From: Polyangiaceae bacterium
GTDB lineage: Bacteria; Myxococcota_A; Polyangia; Polyangiales; Polyangiaceae
Direction: 5' to 3'
DNA: 64,000 bases
Assembly (NCBI GenBank): GCA_041389725.1
Contig: JAWKRG010000011.1
Span: forward strand, 249,001-313,000
The notes beneath the pieces were generated by a model. It saw nothing but the letters and a program-made list of their open reading frames with translations, was not told the DNA's origin and ran no database searches. How positions within the stretch are numbered: the first letter of the stretch is position 1; every line of letters begins with the position of its first letter. The position numbers and the translations under genes were made by a program. Below, piece by piece: positions 1-8,657 of the stretch.

Positions 1-768
1 CGGAGCGAGGAAGGCGCTAGCGCCGATGCAACGGTGCACGGGGCGCTTCTACGTGTTCTCGCGTGGATGTTTACACTCGGCAAGCTAGACGACCCGATGC
101 ATTTTCAAGCTGACTTGGCGGCAGTGCGCGCGATCTTCGAGATCGCCGTGGATCTTTCTTTGCTGCAGCATGACCCAGCGCACCACCAGTCCGCCCAAAT
201 TGTGATTTGGGAACGCTCTGCGAAGCTCGCGCTCGCTGAAAAGACCAGAGAGTACTACGAGCGCACCGGCGCTGACATCGACCCCAGCCACACCGAGCGT
301 CTACGATTCGCTCGAGTCAACGGCCCTGAGATCCGGCGGCAACGCAGAGAAACGTGGCCCAATCGGCGCAAACCAGAGCAACACCCGAGCAGGTGGACAG
401 GTCGAACCCTTCGCGATGACGCCCACCGAGCCGAGGCGCTCGGAGGCTACGGCTTTGCGGCGTTCTATGATCTTCGCTACGCCGAATGGTGCTGGGGCAC
501 CCACGGGTCCGGCCTCGCGTCGGTTCGAGCGATTTCACCGGAGACTTTTCCAGCGATAGCCGCGTTCTCGCTTCGAGAGGCTGCACAGCTGGGCCTGGTG
601 GCAGGACGGCTCGTGCTCGAATACTCCGGCCTATGGGACGCCGTGATGGCGGTGCGCTTCGAGCATCTTGAGAAAGATATTGAAGAGAACCGAATACGCG
701 CTTTCGCGACGCAGAAGGGGTACCTACCGCGCCCGACGGGCCCAGGTCGACGCGGCGGCGCAAGGTGA
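1..768 (+). CDS. DUF5677-like protein of unknown function, 5' end cut by window edge
   Basis: The reading frame is open from base 1, so the first visible start (GTG at 34) need not be the real one; about 255 residues are visible. The protein looks helical and soluble, with no signal peptide or membrane span. An early segment, RAIFEIAVDLSLLQHD, recalls the DUF5677 family of unknown function, but this is a by-eye match. The tail is short, basic and glycine/arginine-rich. It lies about 110 bases upstream of an HD-domain hydrolase on the same strand, so the two may share a transcript. Its third codon positions look less GC-biased than those of the core genes further right, which suits an accessory segment. 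Function unknown. Confidence 0.6.
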   Translation, partial: RSEEGASADATVHGALLRVLAWMFTLGKLDDPMHFQADLAAVRAIFEIAVDLSLLQHDPAHHQSAQIVIWERSAKLALAEKTREYYERTGADIDPSHTERLRFARVNGPEIRRQRRETWPNRRKPEQHPSRWTGRTLRDDAHRAEALGGYGFAAFYDLRYAEWCWGTHGSGLASVRAISPETFPAIAAFSLREAAQLGLVAGRLVLEYSGLWDAVMAVRFEHLEKDIEENRIRAFATQKGYLPRPTGPGRRGGAR

Positions 769-879
769 CCGCATCCCGCGCGCTTCACCAAATACCCGCG
801 GGTTTGGATGCCCGATCACAAGCTGGTCACCTTTTCTGACGGACCGGTCCTTTCATGGTTTAGTTTGCAGAGGGGAAAG

Positions 880-2496
880 ATGGCAAAGAAGACTTCCGTG
901 CGCCGGCCGCGTCAGCAAACAAAAGGGCGCAAAAACCCGGTTGCAACAGGCGCTCGGGCGCGGCCCCCAGTGCGGAGGGCCGGACTGACCTTTCGCGATC
1001 CGATTCACAGGGACATCACGGTTGGCCCAGTTCAGGCGGCGATCATCGATACGCCGATCTTTCAGCGCCTCCGCTACATCCGACAGACAGGGTTGTTGCA
1101 CTTCGTGTTTCCCGGTGCGGTGCACACCCGCTTCGCACATTCGATCGGAACGATGCACCTTGCTCAGCGTGTGTTCCGCAGCTTGTTTCCTGGCCACAGG
1201 CACGCGGACACCGACGACAGGAGGAGTGCGCTACGATACGTGGGCACCGTTTTCGAGACGGCGGCGCTACTCCACGATGTCGGGCACTGCGCATTTTCGC
1301 ACGCGATAGAAGCCGTATCGATTGAGGGCAAACCGCTACTCGGCCCCATCGGCGAGTTGGTTGCCGCGTGGGCGGATCCCTGCCTAACCCGCTGGTGGGA
1401 GCAAAAGCCGAGTGCTTTGACCATCCCCAAACGCACGGCGCACGAGCACATTGGACTGCTGATGATGACCGTGCTGCTCGGCGGCCATCGGTACCCAAAC
1501 ATCGCCGACATCATCAAGCATGAACTCGAGGTGGAGCCGGGGAGTTTCGCCGACGATGTCCGCGCGATTGTCGGGGGCGAGCTACCACCAAGCGAATATT
1601 TTCGGGAGTGCGCGAGCAACATAACAGGGGGTCCGAGCGCTGGCGTTACCGTGCCGCCCGAAACCAGAGCAGAGGACTTGCTCTTCGTGCTCCATAGCCT
1701 CGTCAGTGGCACACTTGACGTTGATCGGATGGACTACCTTCTGCGCGACTCGCTGCACACCGGCGCCCCATATGGAATCTACGACCTGGACGTATTGGTG
1801 AATTCAATCGCCGTTCATGCGAGCGACGGGGACTTCGGTCCCCACCTGGACCTGGCGCTGTGGTCCCGAGCCGTTGGGGCACTGGACGACATGCTCTGGA
1901 GCCGGTACCAACTTTTTTCGCAGGTCCTCAACCACAAGACGAACGTGATGCTGAATGCACTTTTGGCAGCGGAGGCAATTCCACAGGCGTTTGCGGACGT
2001 TAACAAGACAGGGCTGGGCCCGCCCCGAGACTTAGACGATTTCGTACAGTTCACGGATGACCGTGTGATGTCGGCGATCATCCGTGCCTGCTTGGGCAAG
2101 ACAAGCCCAGATCGTGCGTATGCGCGTGCACTCTTCTCACGAGAACTCCCGCTGCACCTGGGCACGCTCCCACTCTCTGGCAAGAACAACAGCCGCACCG
2201 ACAAGAGGGCGACCGACGCTCGGCGCGCCGCGCTGGCGGGAGATCTTGGAGTTCCGGCCGCGGCGATTCGTGAATGGAAAGCTAGAAGTGATCTCGTAAA
2301 GGGGGGCGGACTTCCATGGGTTTTGCGCAAGAGCAAGATTGGTGGCGAAGTGGAGATGCATGCCCTCGGGGGAAGCGGCGGGTACCAGATCATCGGGTGG
2401 ACCGACTCAAAAAGATTGCCAGCGAAGGTCGAATTGATGCATTTCTTTGTGGATCGCGGTGCGATGAAGCCGCAGGGGGGCAAGCCGAAGAAATGA
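880..2496 (+). CDS. HD-domain phosphohydrolase, SAMHD1/dNTPase-like (COG1078 type)
   Basis: 538 residues. The sequence shows the family's order of blocks: FRDPIHRDI, then FQRLRYIRQTGL, HTRFAHSIGTMH (about residues 82-93), the HD pair in ALLHDVGHCAFSH (His132-Asp133) and a later LDVDRMDYLLRDS block carrying another metal-binding Asp. Members hydrolyse deoxynucleoside triphosphates to nucleoside plus triphosphate; eukaryotic SAMHD1 and some bacterial relatives restrict viruses by depleting dNTPs. I chose ATG 880 because AGAGGGG lies 5-7 bases upstream; an in-frame ATG at 808 would add 24 residues without a clear ribosome site. The C-terminal half (basic, with a long insertion) is not recognisable. 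Its stop overlaps the next start (ATGA). Function by family is well supported; substrate and role in defence are inference. Confidence 0.85.
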   Translation: MAKKTSVRRPRQQTKGRKNPVATGARARPPVRRAGLTFRDPIHRDITVGPVQAAIIDTPIFQRLRYIRQTGLLHFVFPGAVHTRFAHSIGTMHLAQRVFRSLFPGHRHADTDDRRSALRYVGTVFETAALLHDVGHCAFSHAIEAVSIEGKPLLGPIGELVAAWADPCLTRWWEQKPSALTIPKRTAHEHIGLLMMTVLLGGHRYPNIADIIKHELEVEPGSFADDVRAIVGGELPPSEYFRECASNITGGPSAGVTVPPETRAEDLLFVLHSLVSGTLDVDRMDYLLRDSLHTGAPYGIYDLDVLVNSIAVHASDGDFGPHLDLALWSRAVGALDDMLWSRYQLFSQVLNHKTNVMLNALLAAEAIPQAFADVNKTGLGPPRDLDDFVQFTDDRVMSAIIRACLGKTSPDRAYARALFSRELPLHLGTLPLSGKNNSRTDKRATDARRAALAGDLGVPAAAIREWKARSDLVKGGGLPWVLRKSKIGGEVEMHALGGSGGYQIIGWTDSKRLPAKVELMHFFVDRGAMKPQGGKPKK

Positions 2497-2738
2497 CCAA
2501 ACCAGATTCGCAAAGACAAACGGGCGAAGTTACCGCTGTAGATCCGACCAGTGGTGTGGCTCAGGTCAAACTGAGTCGCAGTGGGACGACTGCGCGCATG
2601 CACGTAGGTGTATTCATCAGTGGGCTTCCAGCGCGGCTTCCGGCAGTCGGCGACAGGGTTAGTGCGCAAGTTAGAACGACCGATGCCGGAAGAACCGTGG
2701 TGGTAGCTGCTCGACCGGCCTCGTCGAAGAAGCGATAG
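2493..2738 (+). CDS. small beta-rich (OB/S1-like?) protein coupled to the HD hydrolase
   Basis: 81 residues. The ATG overlaps the HD-hydrolase stop as ATGA, which indicates translational coupling and a functional link. The pattern TGEVTAVDPTSGVAQVKL...VGVFISGLPARLPAVGD reads as alternating beta strands with turns, much like a small OB or S1/cold-shock barrel, and the C-terminus is basic (SSKKR). Such folds often bind nucleic acid or nucleotide, but no family is certain. It has no signal peptide or membrane segment. A longer in-frame version would start inside the HD gene at 2316 and is less likely. Confidence 0.6.
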   Translation: MTKPDSQRQTGEVTAVDPTSGVAQVKLSRSGTTARMHVGVFISGLPARLPAVGDRVSAQVRTTDAGRTVVVAARPASSKKR

Positions 2739-3084
2739 CGGCGGACGCTCGCTGTTGGTGGCGCTGGGGTGGGGCGAGAGGCACGCTGCGCACAGGCGGT
2801 CATTCGAGGCGGTACGTTGCTGGCCGCGCGTGGTCGGCGCCGTCGACAGGACGGAAGTGCAAGGCTGGCGCAGCTCCTAGCTGTTGCCCCAACGGCTGTC
2901 CGAATGGAGACGGTCGCGTTGCAACGGTTGCCGCGCAGCAGCTCAGCTGCACGGTTCAACACCGCAAGCGGCGAACCCTGTGGAGGTGCGCGCGCCCGTC
3001 AAGTGGCAACCCAACTCCGAGCCCGTCGATACAGGCGCGCGAGCCAAGCGCAAGCCAGGCCGAGCGACCTGGGCCCGCATCTCA
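2739..3084. other. gene-free stretch of about 350 bases
   Basis: Lies between the convergent ends of the small OB-like gene and the TerB-like gene. Open frames exist on both strands, but they are arginine/alanine-rich, lack ribosome sites and resemble no family. I see no strong hairpin, tRNA or repeat. It probably holds the transcription stop of the left segment and may be the right border of the accessory region. Confidence 0.4.
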
Positions 3085-3414
3085 CTACAGCCCGAACGCC
3101 ACCCGTAGTTCTTCCAAGTGCGCTTGCTCCTCGTCGCTGGCGTGGCCGTCGGCGTAGAGCACGGCACGGGCGGCTTCGAAGAAGAGGCGGCGGTGTTCTT
3201 CGGGGACTTGCGTCGGGTTCACGTCACTGGGCGGCGGGGCGACGTGCAGCCAGCCCTCGACTTCGCGGCGGTCTGCATCGTCGAGATCCATGCGCTTGAC
3301 CAGGCGCTCCACGAACGCGCGCTCACCCTCTTTGATCTCGAGATCGGCCCAGGCAGAGGCACACACGAAGCGGAGTAGCTGAAGGCGTTGGGCCCGGTCC
3401 AGTCCAGTGAGCAT
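3085..3414 (-). CDS. TerB-like protein
   Basis: 109 residues, acidic, all helical, cytoplasmic. Two acidic loops about 65 residues apart, ADLEIKEGE and YADGHASDEE, are typical of the tellurite-resistance TerB fold, where acidic residues bind divalent metal. Single TerB domains are common in bacteria without tellurite genes and usually have no assigned role. The ATG start is supported by TACGCT exactly six bases upstream and the absence of a Shine-Dalgarno, suggesting a leaderless message. It follows a Ser/Thr kinase on the same strand with a gap of about 130 bases. Confidence 0.75.
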   Translation of the reverse strand: MLTGLDRAQRLQLLRFVCASAWADLEIKEGERAFVERLVKRMDLDDADRREVEGWLHVAPPPSDVNPTQVPEEHRRLFFEAARAVLYADGHASDEEQAHLEELRVAFGL

Positions 3415-3420
3415 GGCGGG

Positions 3421-3426
3421 AGCGTA
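3421..3426 (-). promoter_or_regulatory. -10-like TACGCT, leaderless start of the TerB-like gene
   Basis: TACGCT, then CCCGCC, then ATG (3414). Six bases separate the hexamer from the start codon, so the transcript would begin at or next to the A of ATG. No Shine-Dalgarno is present. One of nine identical arrangements in the window. Confidence 0.5.
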
Positions 3427-3542
3427 ACCGATTTCGGCGCCGGGCCGAATCGCCGGTCCGTGGCGGGGTCATCGTTGCGCTTCGCCGCCGCCTAGCCCCC
3501 GTTTCCGGCGAAAGGAGGCAGTGCTGCATCCTCCGAGAGGCG

Positions 3543-4664
3543 CTAGTTCGACTCGGCGCTCTCGACCGACGGTTTGGGTGCGGCGAGCGGATCTTCCACG
3601 CCCTTGGACACGGCGTAGAGGCGCAGGGCCCCCCAGGAAAGCGCGGCGCCGATCGCGAAAGAAATGACGAAGCCCAGGATGCGAGAGCCCCAGCTTCTGC
3701 CGGGGGCGGCGGGCGCGGCGATCTCCGCGCTAGCGGGGCCAGTCTCGTTCGTGATGCTGCGATTGGCGCCACCGAAGACGGGCTCCCACAGCAGCAGTGC
3801 TCGCGGCGAGGCAAAGCTGAGCAGTGCGGCACCCAGCTCGCGAACGCTGGGGAAGCGGTCCTCTTTGCGCGTAGCCATGGCGCGAAGGACGGCGACTTCG
3901 AATCCCGGAGGCAGGTCGGGATCGTGATCCGTGGGCGGTGGGAAGTGCCCTCCCGCAATCGCGTACATCAGCGCCATGAAGGACGTCGCCTTGTCGGCAA
4001 AGGGCCGAGCGCCCGTTGCCGCCTCGTAGAGCACGACGCCCAGGGCATACTGGTCGGACTTTGCATCCAGGTCTTGGTCGCCTCGCGCTAGCTCCGGCGA
4101 CGCGTAGTGAGGCGAGCCGAGGAAGGACGAGCCCGAGCTGCGTGTGACCTCAGCGGGATCTTCGAGCACCTTCGAAATGCCGAAGTCCAGGACCTTGGGC
4201 GTCACTTCGCCGGACCAGGCTTTGGCCAAGAAGATGTTCGCGGGTTTGATGTCGCGGTGCACGACCCCTTGCTGATGCGCCGCGTGCACGGCGGCAATCA
4301 CAGGCAACATCCAATCCACCAGCTCGCTCACGCGAAGCTTCTTTTCCCGCTTCAGCAGGTCCCCCAGGCTCTCGCCCTGCATGTACTCCATGACCATGCA
4401 GGGGGTATCCCCGATGACTCCTACGTCCGTGATGTCTACGACGTTCGGGTGTCGAATGCGGGATGCGACCTGCCCTTCGCGCAAGAAGCGCCCGAGGACC
4501 ACCTCGTTGTGCGCGTGCTCGCTGCGAAGGGTCTTGATCGCCACGCGCTTGTTGAGGCCAGTGTGGAGAGCCTGGTACACCTCGCCCATGCCCCCCGCGC
4601 CAATGCGCTTCTCGATGACGTACTGCCCGACCGTGGTCCCGGGCGGTAGTTCTCCTTCGCTCAC
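3543..4664 (-). CDS. Ser/Thr protein kinase (Hanks type) with one membrane span
   Basis: 373 residues. Kinase domain at about 14-280: glycine loop GAGGMGEVY (22-30), VAIK lysine 44, HRDIKPAN (His136-Asp138), DFG at 160-162 and a SPHYASPE activation-segment end. All catalytic residues are present, so it should be active. One transmembrane helix lies near 327-350, and a short acidic tail follows; there is no sizeable extracellular sensor. It should therefore be a membrane-anchored cytoplasmic kinase. The GTG start is preceded by TAAGAT six bases upstream. Only 42 bases separate it from the divergent aminotransferase. Substrates cannot be told from sequence. Confidence 0.92.
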   Translation of the reverse strand: MSEGELPPGTTVGQYVIEKRIGAGGMGEVYQALHTGLNKRVAIKTLRSEHAHNEVVLGRFLREGQVASRIRHPNVVDITDVGVIGDTPCMVMEYMQGESLGDLLKREKKLRVSELVDWMLPVIAAVHAAHQQGVVHRDIKPANIFLAKAWSGEVTPKVLDFGISKVLEDPAEVTRSSGSSFLGSPHYASPELARGDQDLDAKSDQYALGVVLYEAATGARPFADKATSFMALMYAIAGGHFPPPTDHDPDLPPGFEVAVLRAMATRKEDRFPSVRELGAALLSFASPRALLLWEPVFGGANRSITNETGPASAEIAAPAAPGRSWGSRILGFVISFAIGAALSWGALRLYAVSKGVEDPLAAPKPSVESAESN

Positions 4665-4670
4665 CGAGGC

Positions 4671-4676
4671 ATCTTA
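4671..4676 (-). promoter_or_regulatory. -10-like TAAGAT, leaderless start of the kinase gene
   Basis: TAAGAT, GCCTCG, then GTG (4664): a six-base spacer and no Shine-Dalgarno, which predicts a leaderless transcript beginning at the GTG. Confidence 0.5.
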
Positions 4677-4706
4677 CTCGTTCGAGGGCGCCGAGGCGCG
4701 GGCCGC

Positions 4707-5870
4707 GTGCTGAGTCGACGCAGCCAGTTCTCCTTCGAGGAAAACGCCTTTGCCCACGCGCTGCGTCGGGCGCGCGCGGCCGGCAGACCGTTGCTGGACC
4801 TGACCTGGAGCAACCCCACTGAGGTCGACCTGCCCCTGGAAACGGACGCGCTCCGCGATGCACTCGGTCGCGCCGCAGCCGCGCCTTACGCCCCCGAGCC
4901 CTTTGGCCTGGAAACTGCGCGTGCCGCGGTGGCGCAAGAGCTCACGTCTCTCGGGACGCCGACGCGGACCGAGCAGGTCTTGCTGACCTCGAGTACCAGC
5001 GAAGCCTACACGCACTTGCTTCGTCTGTTCGCCGACGCGGGGCAGCGCGTTTGGGCGCCTCGCCCCTGCTATCCATTGCTCGAGCACTTGGCTCAGATGG
5101 CGGACGTGGAGCTGGTGCGGACGGATCTCGCTTACGACGGCGCGTGGCACTACCCCGCGTTGCCCTCGTCTCTGACCGCGGACCTTCGCGCGCTGTTCTT
5201 GGTCAATCCCAACAATCCAACGGGCAACTTCATCGATGACGTCGCGCTCGATGCACTATCGAGCCTCGGACTCCCGCTCGTGCTCGACGAGGTGTTTGCG
5301 CAGTTTCCACTACATGGCGACGTTCCGTCTCCGACCCAAGCGCTGCGCTCGCGAGCACCCCTCACCGTGAGCCTCGGCGGACTTTCAAAGATGGTTGGGC
5401 TTCCGCAGCTCAAGCTGGGATGGATGGTGCTGCACGGCGACGCGCAGTCTTGCGAGCAGGCACGCACTCGCTTGGAAGTGATGCTCGATGCGTTCTTGTC
5501 CGTGGGCTCCCCGGTGCAAGTGGCATTGGCCGACATCTTCGCCCTGGGTCGGAAACGCCGCGAGGCGATCCTAGAACGCTGTCAGCAGAACTACGAAACG
5601 CTGACGGGGGCGGTCGGGGGATCGTCCGTTTCCGTGCTGCCCGCCCAAGCGGGCTGGTACGCCATCCTGCAAGTGCCGGCGGTGACCGACCACGACTGGG
5701 CCTTGGCGCTACTGGACGGCTGGGATGTCGTGGTGCAGCCAGGGTGGCTCTACGATTTTCCGCGGCCGAATCATCTCGTAGTGAGCCTGCTCACCCGATC
5801 ACCTGAGTTGAAGCGGGGCATCGAGCGTGTGATCGAAGCGGCTGGCGAGCCTTCGATGAGCTTCGGATAG
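4707..5870 (+). CDS. PLP-dependent aminotransferase, class I/II
   Basis: 387 residues, full length for fold-type I aminotransferases. Visible blocks: LLTSSTSEAYTHLL (cofactor phosphate region), FLVNPNNPTGN, LVLDEVFAQF (the Asp that holds the pyridine nitrogen) and SLGGLSKMVGLPQLKLGW with the Schiff-base Lys at about residue 228. A conserved Arg for the substrate carboxylate is likely near the C-terminus (LLTRSPELKRG). Cytoplasmic. The amino donor and acceptor cannot be assigned, and no pathway genes adjoin it. The GTG start has no strong ribosome site; divergent from the kinase, with any promoter squeezed into 42 bases or into coding sequence. Confidence 0.85.
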   Translation: MLSRRSQFSFEENAFAHALRRARAAGRPLLDLTWSNPTEVDLPLETDALRDALGRAAAAPYAPEPFGLETARAAVAQELTSLGTPTRTEQVLLTSSTSEAYTHLLRLFADAGQRVWAPRPCYPLLEHLAQMADVELVRTDLAYDGAWHYPALPSSLTADLRALFLVNPNNPTGNFIDDVALDALSSLGLPLVLDEVFAQFPLHGDVPSPTQALRSRAPLTVSLGGLSKMVGLPQLKLGWMVLHGDAQSCEQARTRLEVMLDAFLSVGSPVQVALADIFALGRKRREAILERCQQNYETLTGAVGGSSVSVLPAQAGWYAILQVPAVTDHDWALALLDGWDVVVQPGWLYDFPRPNHLVVSLLTRSPELKRGIERVIEAAGEPSMSFG

Positions 5871-6014
5871 TCCGGCCGAGAGCGGGAGCGAGATCTCCGG
5901 CAATGAGCTCGGGGATTGCCTAGCTCGGCGGGTGGGCGCATGCTGCGGACGGCGCGGGTCTTGCTTGTCGCGTGACCAGTTGTGCCAGGCCGAACTGGCT
6001 CTCAGGAGGAACAA

Positions 6015-7919
6015 GTGTTGCGCTCATCTGCTCCCACTCTTCGATTCCTGCTCCTCTGCCTTGGTGGAGTGACCGCTGCATGTGGCGCGCGGGACGGCTT
6101 CTTGAGTCCTTTCGATTGTCCCGACGGTGGGGCTGCATGTGGCAGCGGTGGCACAACCTCGGGCGGCACTGGCGGGGTGGGAGCCACGGGTGGTGGCGGA
6201 ACCGGTGGCGGCATCGGCGGAAGCGGCGGGATTGGCGGCGCGACCGGTGGCGTCGGTGGCATCGGTGGCACGGGTGGGGGGCCCGGTGACTGTTGCGTGC
6301 CGTCCAACGATCCCGGCTGCAACGTTCCGTCGATTCAGTCCTGCGTCTGCGCGTTCGACCCGGTCTGCTGTGACGTTGCCTGGGATTCACTGTGCGTGCA
6401 GGAAGTGGACTCGCTCAACTGCGGCACGTGCGGTGGCACTGGCGGGACCGGTGGCTTCGGTGGCGGCATCGGTGGATTCGGTGGTGGCATCGGCGGCTTC
6501 GGCGGCGGCATCGGCGGGTTCGGCGGCGGCGTCGGTGGATTCGGTGGTGGCATCGGTGGATTCGGTGGCATCGGCGGATTCGGTGGCATCGGCGGATTCG
6601 GTGGCATCGGCGGATTCGGTGGCATCGGCGGATTCGGTGGCATCGGCGGATTCGGTGGCATCGGCGGATTCGGTGGCATTGGTGGCATTGGCGGCACGGG
6701 TGGCATTGGCGGCACGGGCGGCACGGGTGGCATTGGCGGCACGGGCGGCATTGGCGGCACGGGTGGCACAGGCGGCGGCTGCGCAGTCGGCGACTGTGAT
6801 AACGACGGCTGGACCGTCGCCGATGGCGACTGTTGCGACGTCCCTGGCGGTTGCAGCGTGACCCCCGAGCTCGTCAATCCCGGAGCCATCGAGTACATCG
6901 GCAATGCTGTCGACGACGACTGCGACGGATTCTTCGACGAAGTCGATCCGCCCTGCGACAACCAAGTCTCCAACACGGGCACGACCAACCCGATGGACTA
7001 CGCCAAGGCGCTCGACCTGTGTCAGACCACGCCGGAGGTCGTTCCGCTGAAGGATCGCAAGTGGGGTGTGATTTCTGGCAAGCTCACCTTGACCAACGGA
7101 AGCGGAACGCCCAATCCCACGGCGCAAGCCGTGCGTCCGAAATTCGGTAACGCGATCTTCCCACTGAAGGGACAGCGCCTCGCCGTGCTTTCCACGGGTT
7201 CGGCGGCTGCCCCGGGCGACACCAACCCCAGCTACACGGCGTTGCAGCCGGGCAAGGACAACCAACGTCAGAGCGCCGTGCCCGCGGATTGGCTCGCGGC
7301 AAACGGCAATGCGCTACCGAACTCGCCGGGATGTCCCGGCCCGTCAGGCAATAGCGCGAACGACCCGGTGATGCTCACCCTGCGACTGCGGGTGCCGACC
7401 AACGCGCGGTCGTTCAGCTTCAACTCCTTCTTCGCCTCGGCGGAATTTCCCGAGTACGTCTGCACGCAGTTCAACGACTTCTACGTCGCACTGGTGGACT
7501 CGGCGGCCACGACCAATCCGAAGGACAAGAACCTGGCCGTGTATATCGCTCCGAATTTCACGCGCTTTCCGGTGAGCGTGAACCTTTCCTTCGGCACGAA
7601 TCTGTTTGCCGTCTGTGATGCCGGCCAAACGGGTTGTGCAGGCGGCGTGCTGGGTCAGGCCTCGTGTATTGCTGGTACCTCGCTACTGGCTGGCACGGGC
7701 CTCGACACGAACACGGGTGGCTGCGGTAGCCCGCCGAACGACAGCAACCTGCTTGGTGGCGGAACCGGTTGGCTCACGACCGCAGGCAACGTCGTGCCCG
7801 GTGAAATCATGGAAGTCCGCATTGCCATCTGGGACACCAGCGACCCCGTGTTCGACTCGATGGTGCTGCTCGACAACTGGATCTGGAACCTGAACCCGGC
7901 GTCCCCGGGAACACGCTGA
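6015..7919 (+). CDS. GGX-repeat lipoprotein with choice-of-anchor L domain
   Basis: 634 residues. The start is GTG 6015 (TTG 6018 also possible) because AGGAGGA lies just upstream. A lipoprotein signal ends at LGGVTAAC. Then follow a Gly/Thr spacer, a short Cys-rich module (about 95-135), a long GGFGGI/GGTGG tract, a CDNDG...DDDCDG segment like the putative metal-binding (MopE-type) motif, and a C-terminal domain of about 300 residues. That domain has FSFNSFFASAEFPEYV and FDSMVLLDNWIW, the hallmarks of choice-of-anchor L domains. The product is probably a surface-exposed outer-membrane lipoprotein carried on a flexible spacer; partner and function unknown. The coding repeat is very regular and may change in length. 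Confidence 0.85.
   Translation: MLRSSAPTLRFLLLCLGGVTAACGARDGFLSPFDCPDGGAACGSGGTTSGGTGGVGATGGGGTGGGIGGSGGIGGATGGVGGIGGTGGGPGDCCVPSNDPGCNVPSIQSCVCAFDPVCCDVAWDSLCVQEVDSLNCGTCGGTGGTGGFGGGIGGFGGGIGGFGGGIGGFGGGVGGFGGGIGGFGGIGGFGGIGGFGGIGGFGGIGGFGGIGGFGGIGGFGGIGGIGGTGGIGGTGGTGGIGGTGGIGGTGGTGGGCAVGDCDNDGWTVADGDCCDVPGGCSVTPELVNPGAIEYIGNAVDDDCDGFFDEVDPPCDNQVSNTGTTNPMDYAKALDLCQTTPEVVPLKDRKWGVISGKLTLTNGSGTPNPTAQAVRPKFGNAIFPLKGQRLAVLSTGSAAAPGDTNPSYTALQPGKDNQRQSAVPADWLAANGNALPNSPGCPGPSGNSANDPVMLTLRLRVPTNARSFSFNSFFASAEFPEYVCTQFNDFYVALVDSAATTNPKDKNLAVYIAPNFTRFPVSVNLSFGTNLFAVCDAGQTGCAGGVLGQASCIAGTSLLAGTGLDTNTGGCGSPPNDSNLLGGGTGWLTTAGNVVPGEIMEVRIAIWDTSDPVFDSMVLLDNWIWNLNPASPGTR
6561..6686 (+). repeat. seven perfect or near-perfect 18-bp units encoding FGGIGG
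   Basis: The TTC codon recurs at 6561, 6579, 6597, 6615, 6633, 6651 and 6669, each time in the unit TTCGGTGGCATCGGCGGA. Looser GGFGGG and GGTGG units flank it (about 6442-6776). All are multiples of three, so gain or loss of a unit keeps the frame. Confidence 0.9.
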
Positions 7920-7920
7920 C

Positions 7921-7938
7921 CGAGCAGCGCATTGCTCG
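7921..7938 (+). terminator. small hairpin just after the choice-of-anchor L gene
   Basis: CGAGCA, six-base loop, TGCTCG begins two bases after the stop codon. The stem is only six pairs and no T-run follows, so it is a weak terminator candidate. Confidence 0.25.
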
Positions 7939-8031
7939 ATTGCGCAAGGCCGTGCGGCGCACGCTGAGCACCGCGAGGGCTAGATCTGCCTAGAACGCCG
8001 TCCAACGCCCGAGACATGTCCGCCGCCTTGC

Positions 8032-8048
8032 CTGGCTTGGGGGTTGCA
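8032..8048 (+). promoter_or_regulatory. sigma-54-like promoter upstream of the gene at 8094
   Basis: CTGGCTTGGGGGTTGCA keeps the essential GG-N10-GC spacing and matches the consensus YTGGCACGN4TTGCW except at two positions. Transcription would start near 8059, giving a leader of about 35 bases that contains the CAGGAG ribosome site. No enhancer site or activator gene was identified. Confidence 0.35.
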
Positions 8049-8093
8049 GTGGGTTGCAGACGATTGCGCAACCCTTCAACCAGGAGCCGATGC

Positions 8094-8627
8094 ATGTCCC
8101 GGATTCGCCACGCCCTCACTGCCGCAACCGTCGCAGGAGTCCTGCTCGGGATCAGCGGCACAGCCGCTGCAGCACCCTTCAGCTGTGACAGCGACATCAG
8201 CAAGAAGACGGTGATCAACCTGCTCGCCAAGCACTACGGCCAGAAGGCGGTCTACACCTTCAACCCCGTCGAACGTCAGTGGGCGCCCTATTTGGAGCGA
8301 GAGGTCGACAAGGGTCACAACGTGGAGAGTTCCATCTTCTACTACTACAACGCTCACCTGGCGTTGGAGCGCGAGAAGCTCTCGGCTCGTCTCTACCCAA
8401 TCGGAGGAACCAAATACGGAGTCGAGGTTTACCTGTGCCCCTACAAGATTCGAGGCAGTCTGAGTGAAGCGCGTGTCGAAGACATCATGAAGGTCACGCG
8501 CAGCACCTCCGACGGGGACCAGAACAGGCCAGCTCGTGCGAGCGCCCCCGGCGCCAACGTGTTCATGGTGTTTCTACGTCCGAAGTCGAACGCGGAGCGG
8601 ACCAAGTACCAGCTGACCGTTCGCTGA
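8094..8627 (+). CDS. secreted protein of unknown function
   Basis: 177 residues. The start at 8094 is chosen for CAGGAG seven bases upstream and because a clean signal peptide follows (MSRIRHALTAATVAGVLL...GTAAAA, cleavage near residue 30). The mature part has two Cys, a Tyr-rich segment SSIFYYYN and several likely beta strands. No family recognised. Probably periplasmic or exported. The gene converges with the MYXO-CTERM gene. Its upstream region carries a sigma-54-like element, so expression may depend on an activator. Confidence 0.75.
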   Translation: MSRIRHALTAATVAGVLLGISGTAAAAPFSCDSDISKKTVINLLAKHYGQKAVYTFNPVERQWAPYLEREVDKGHNVESSIFYYYNAHLALEREKLSARLYPIGGTKYGVEVYLCPYKIRGSLSEARVEDIMKVTRSTSDGDQNRPARASAPGANVFMVFLRPKSNAERTKYQLTVR

Positions 8628-8657
8628 AGGCGCGGCCAGCGTGCTCGCGGTCTGCCG

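Noticed and set aside
2769..3299. Plus-strand open frame of 176 codons
   Set aside because: Arg/Ala-rich, no ribosome site or -10-like signal, no family resemblance, and antisense to the TerB-like gene over its second half.
6442..6776. CRISPR-like array
   Set aside because: Tandem units without spacers, in frame inside a coding sequence; plainly a Gly-rich protein repeat.
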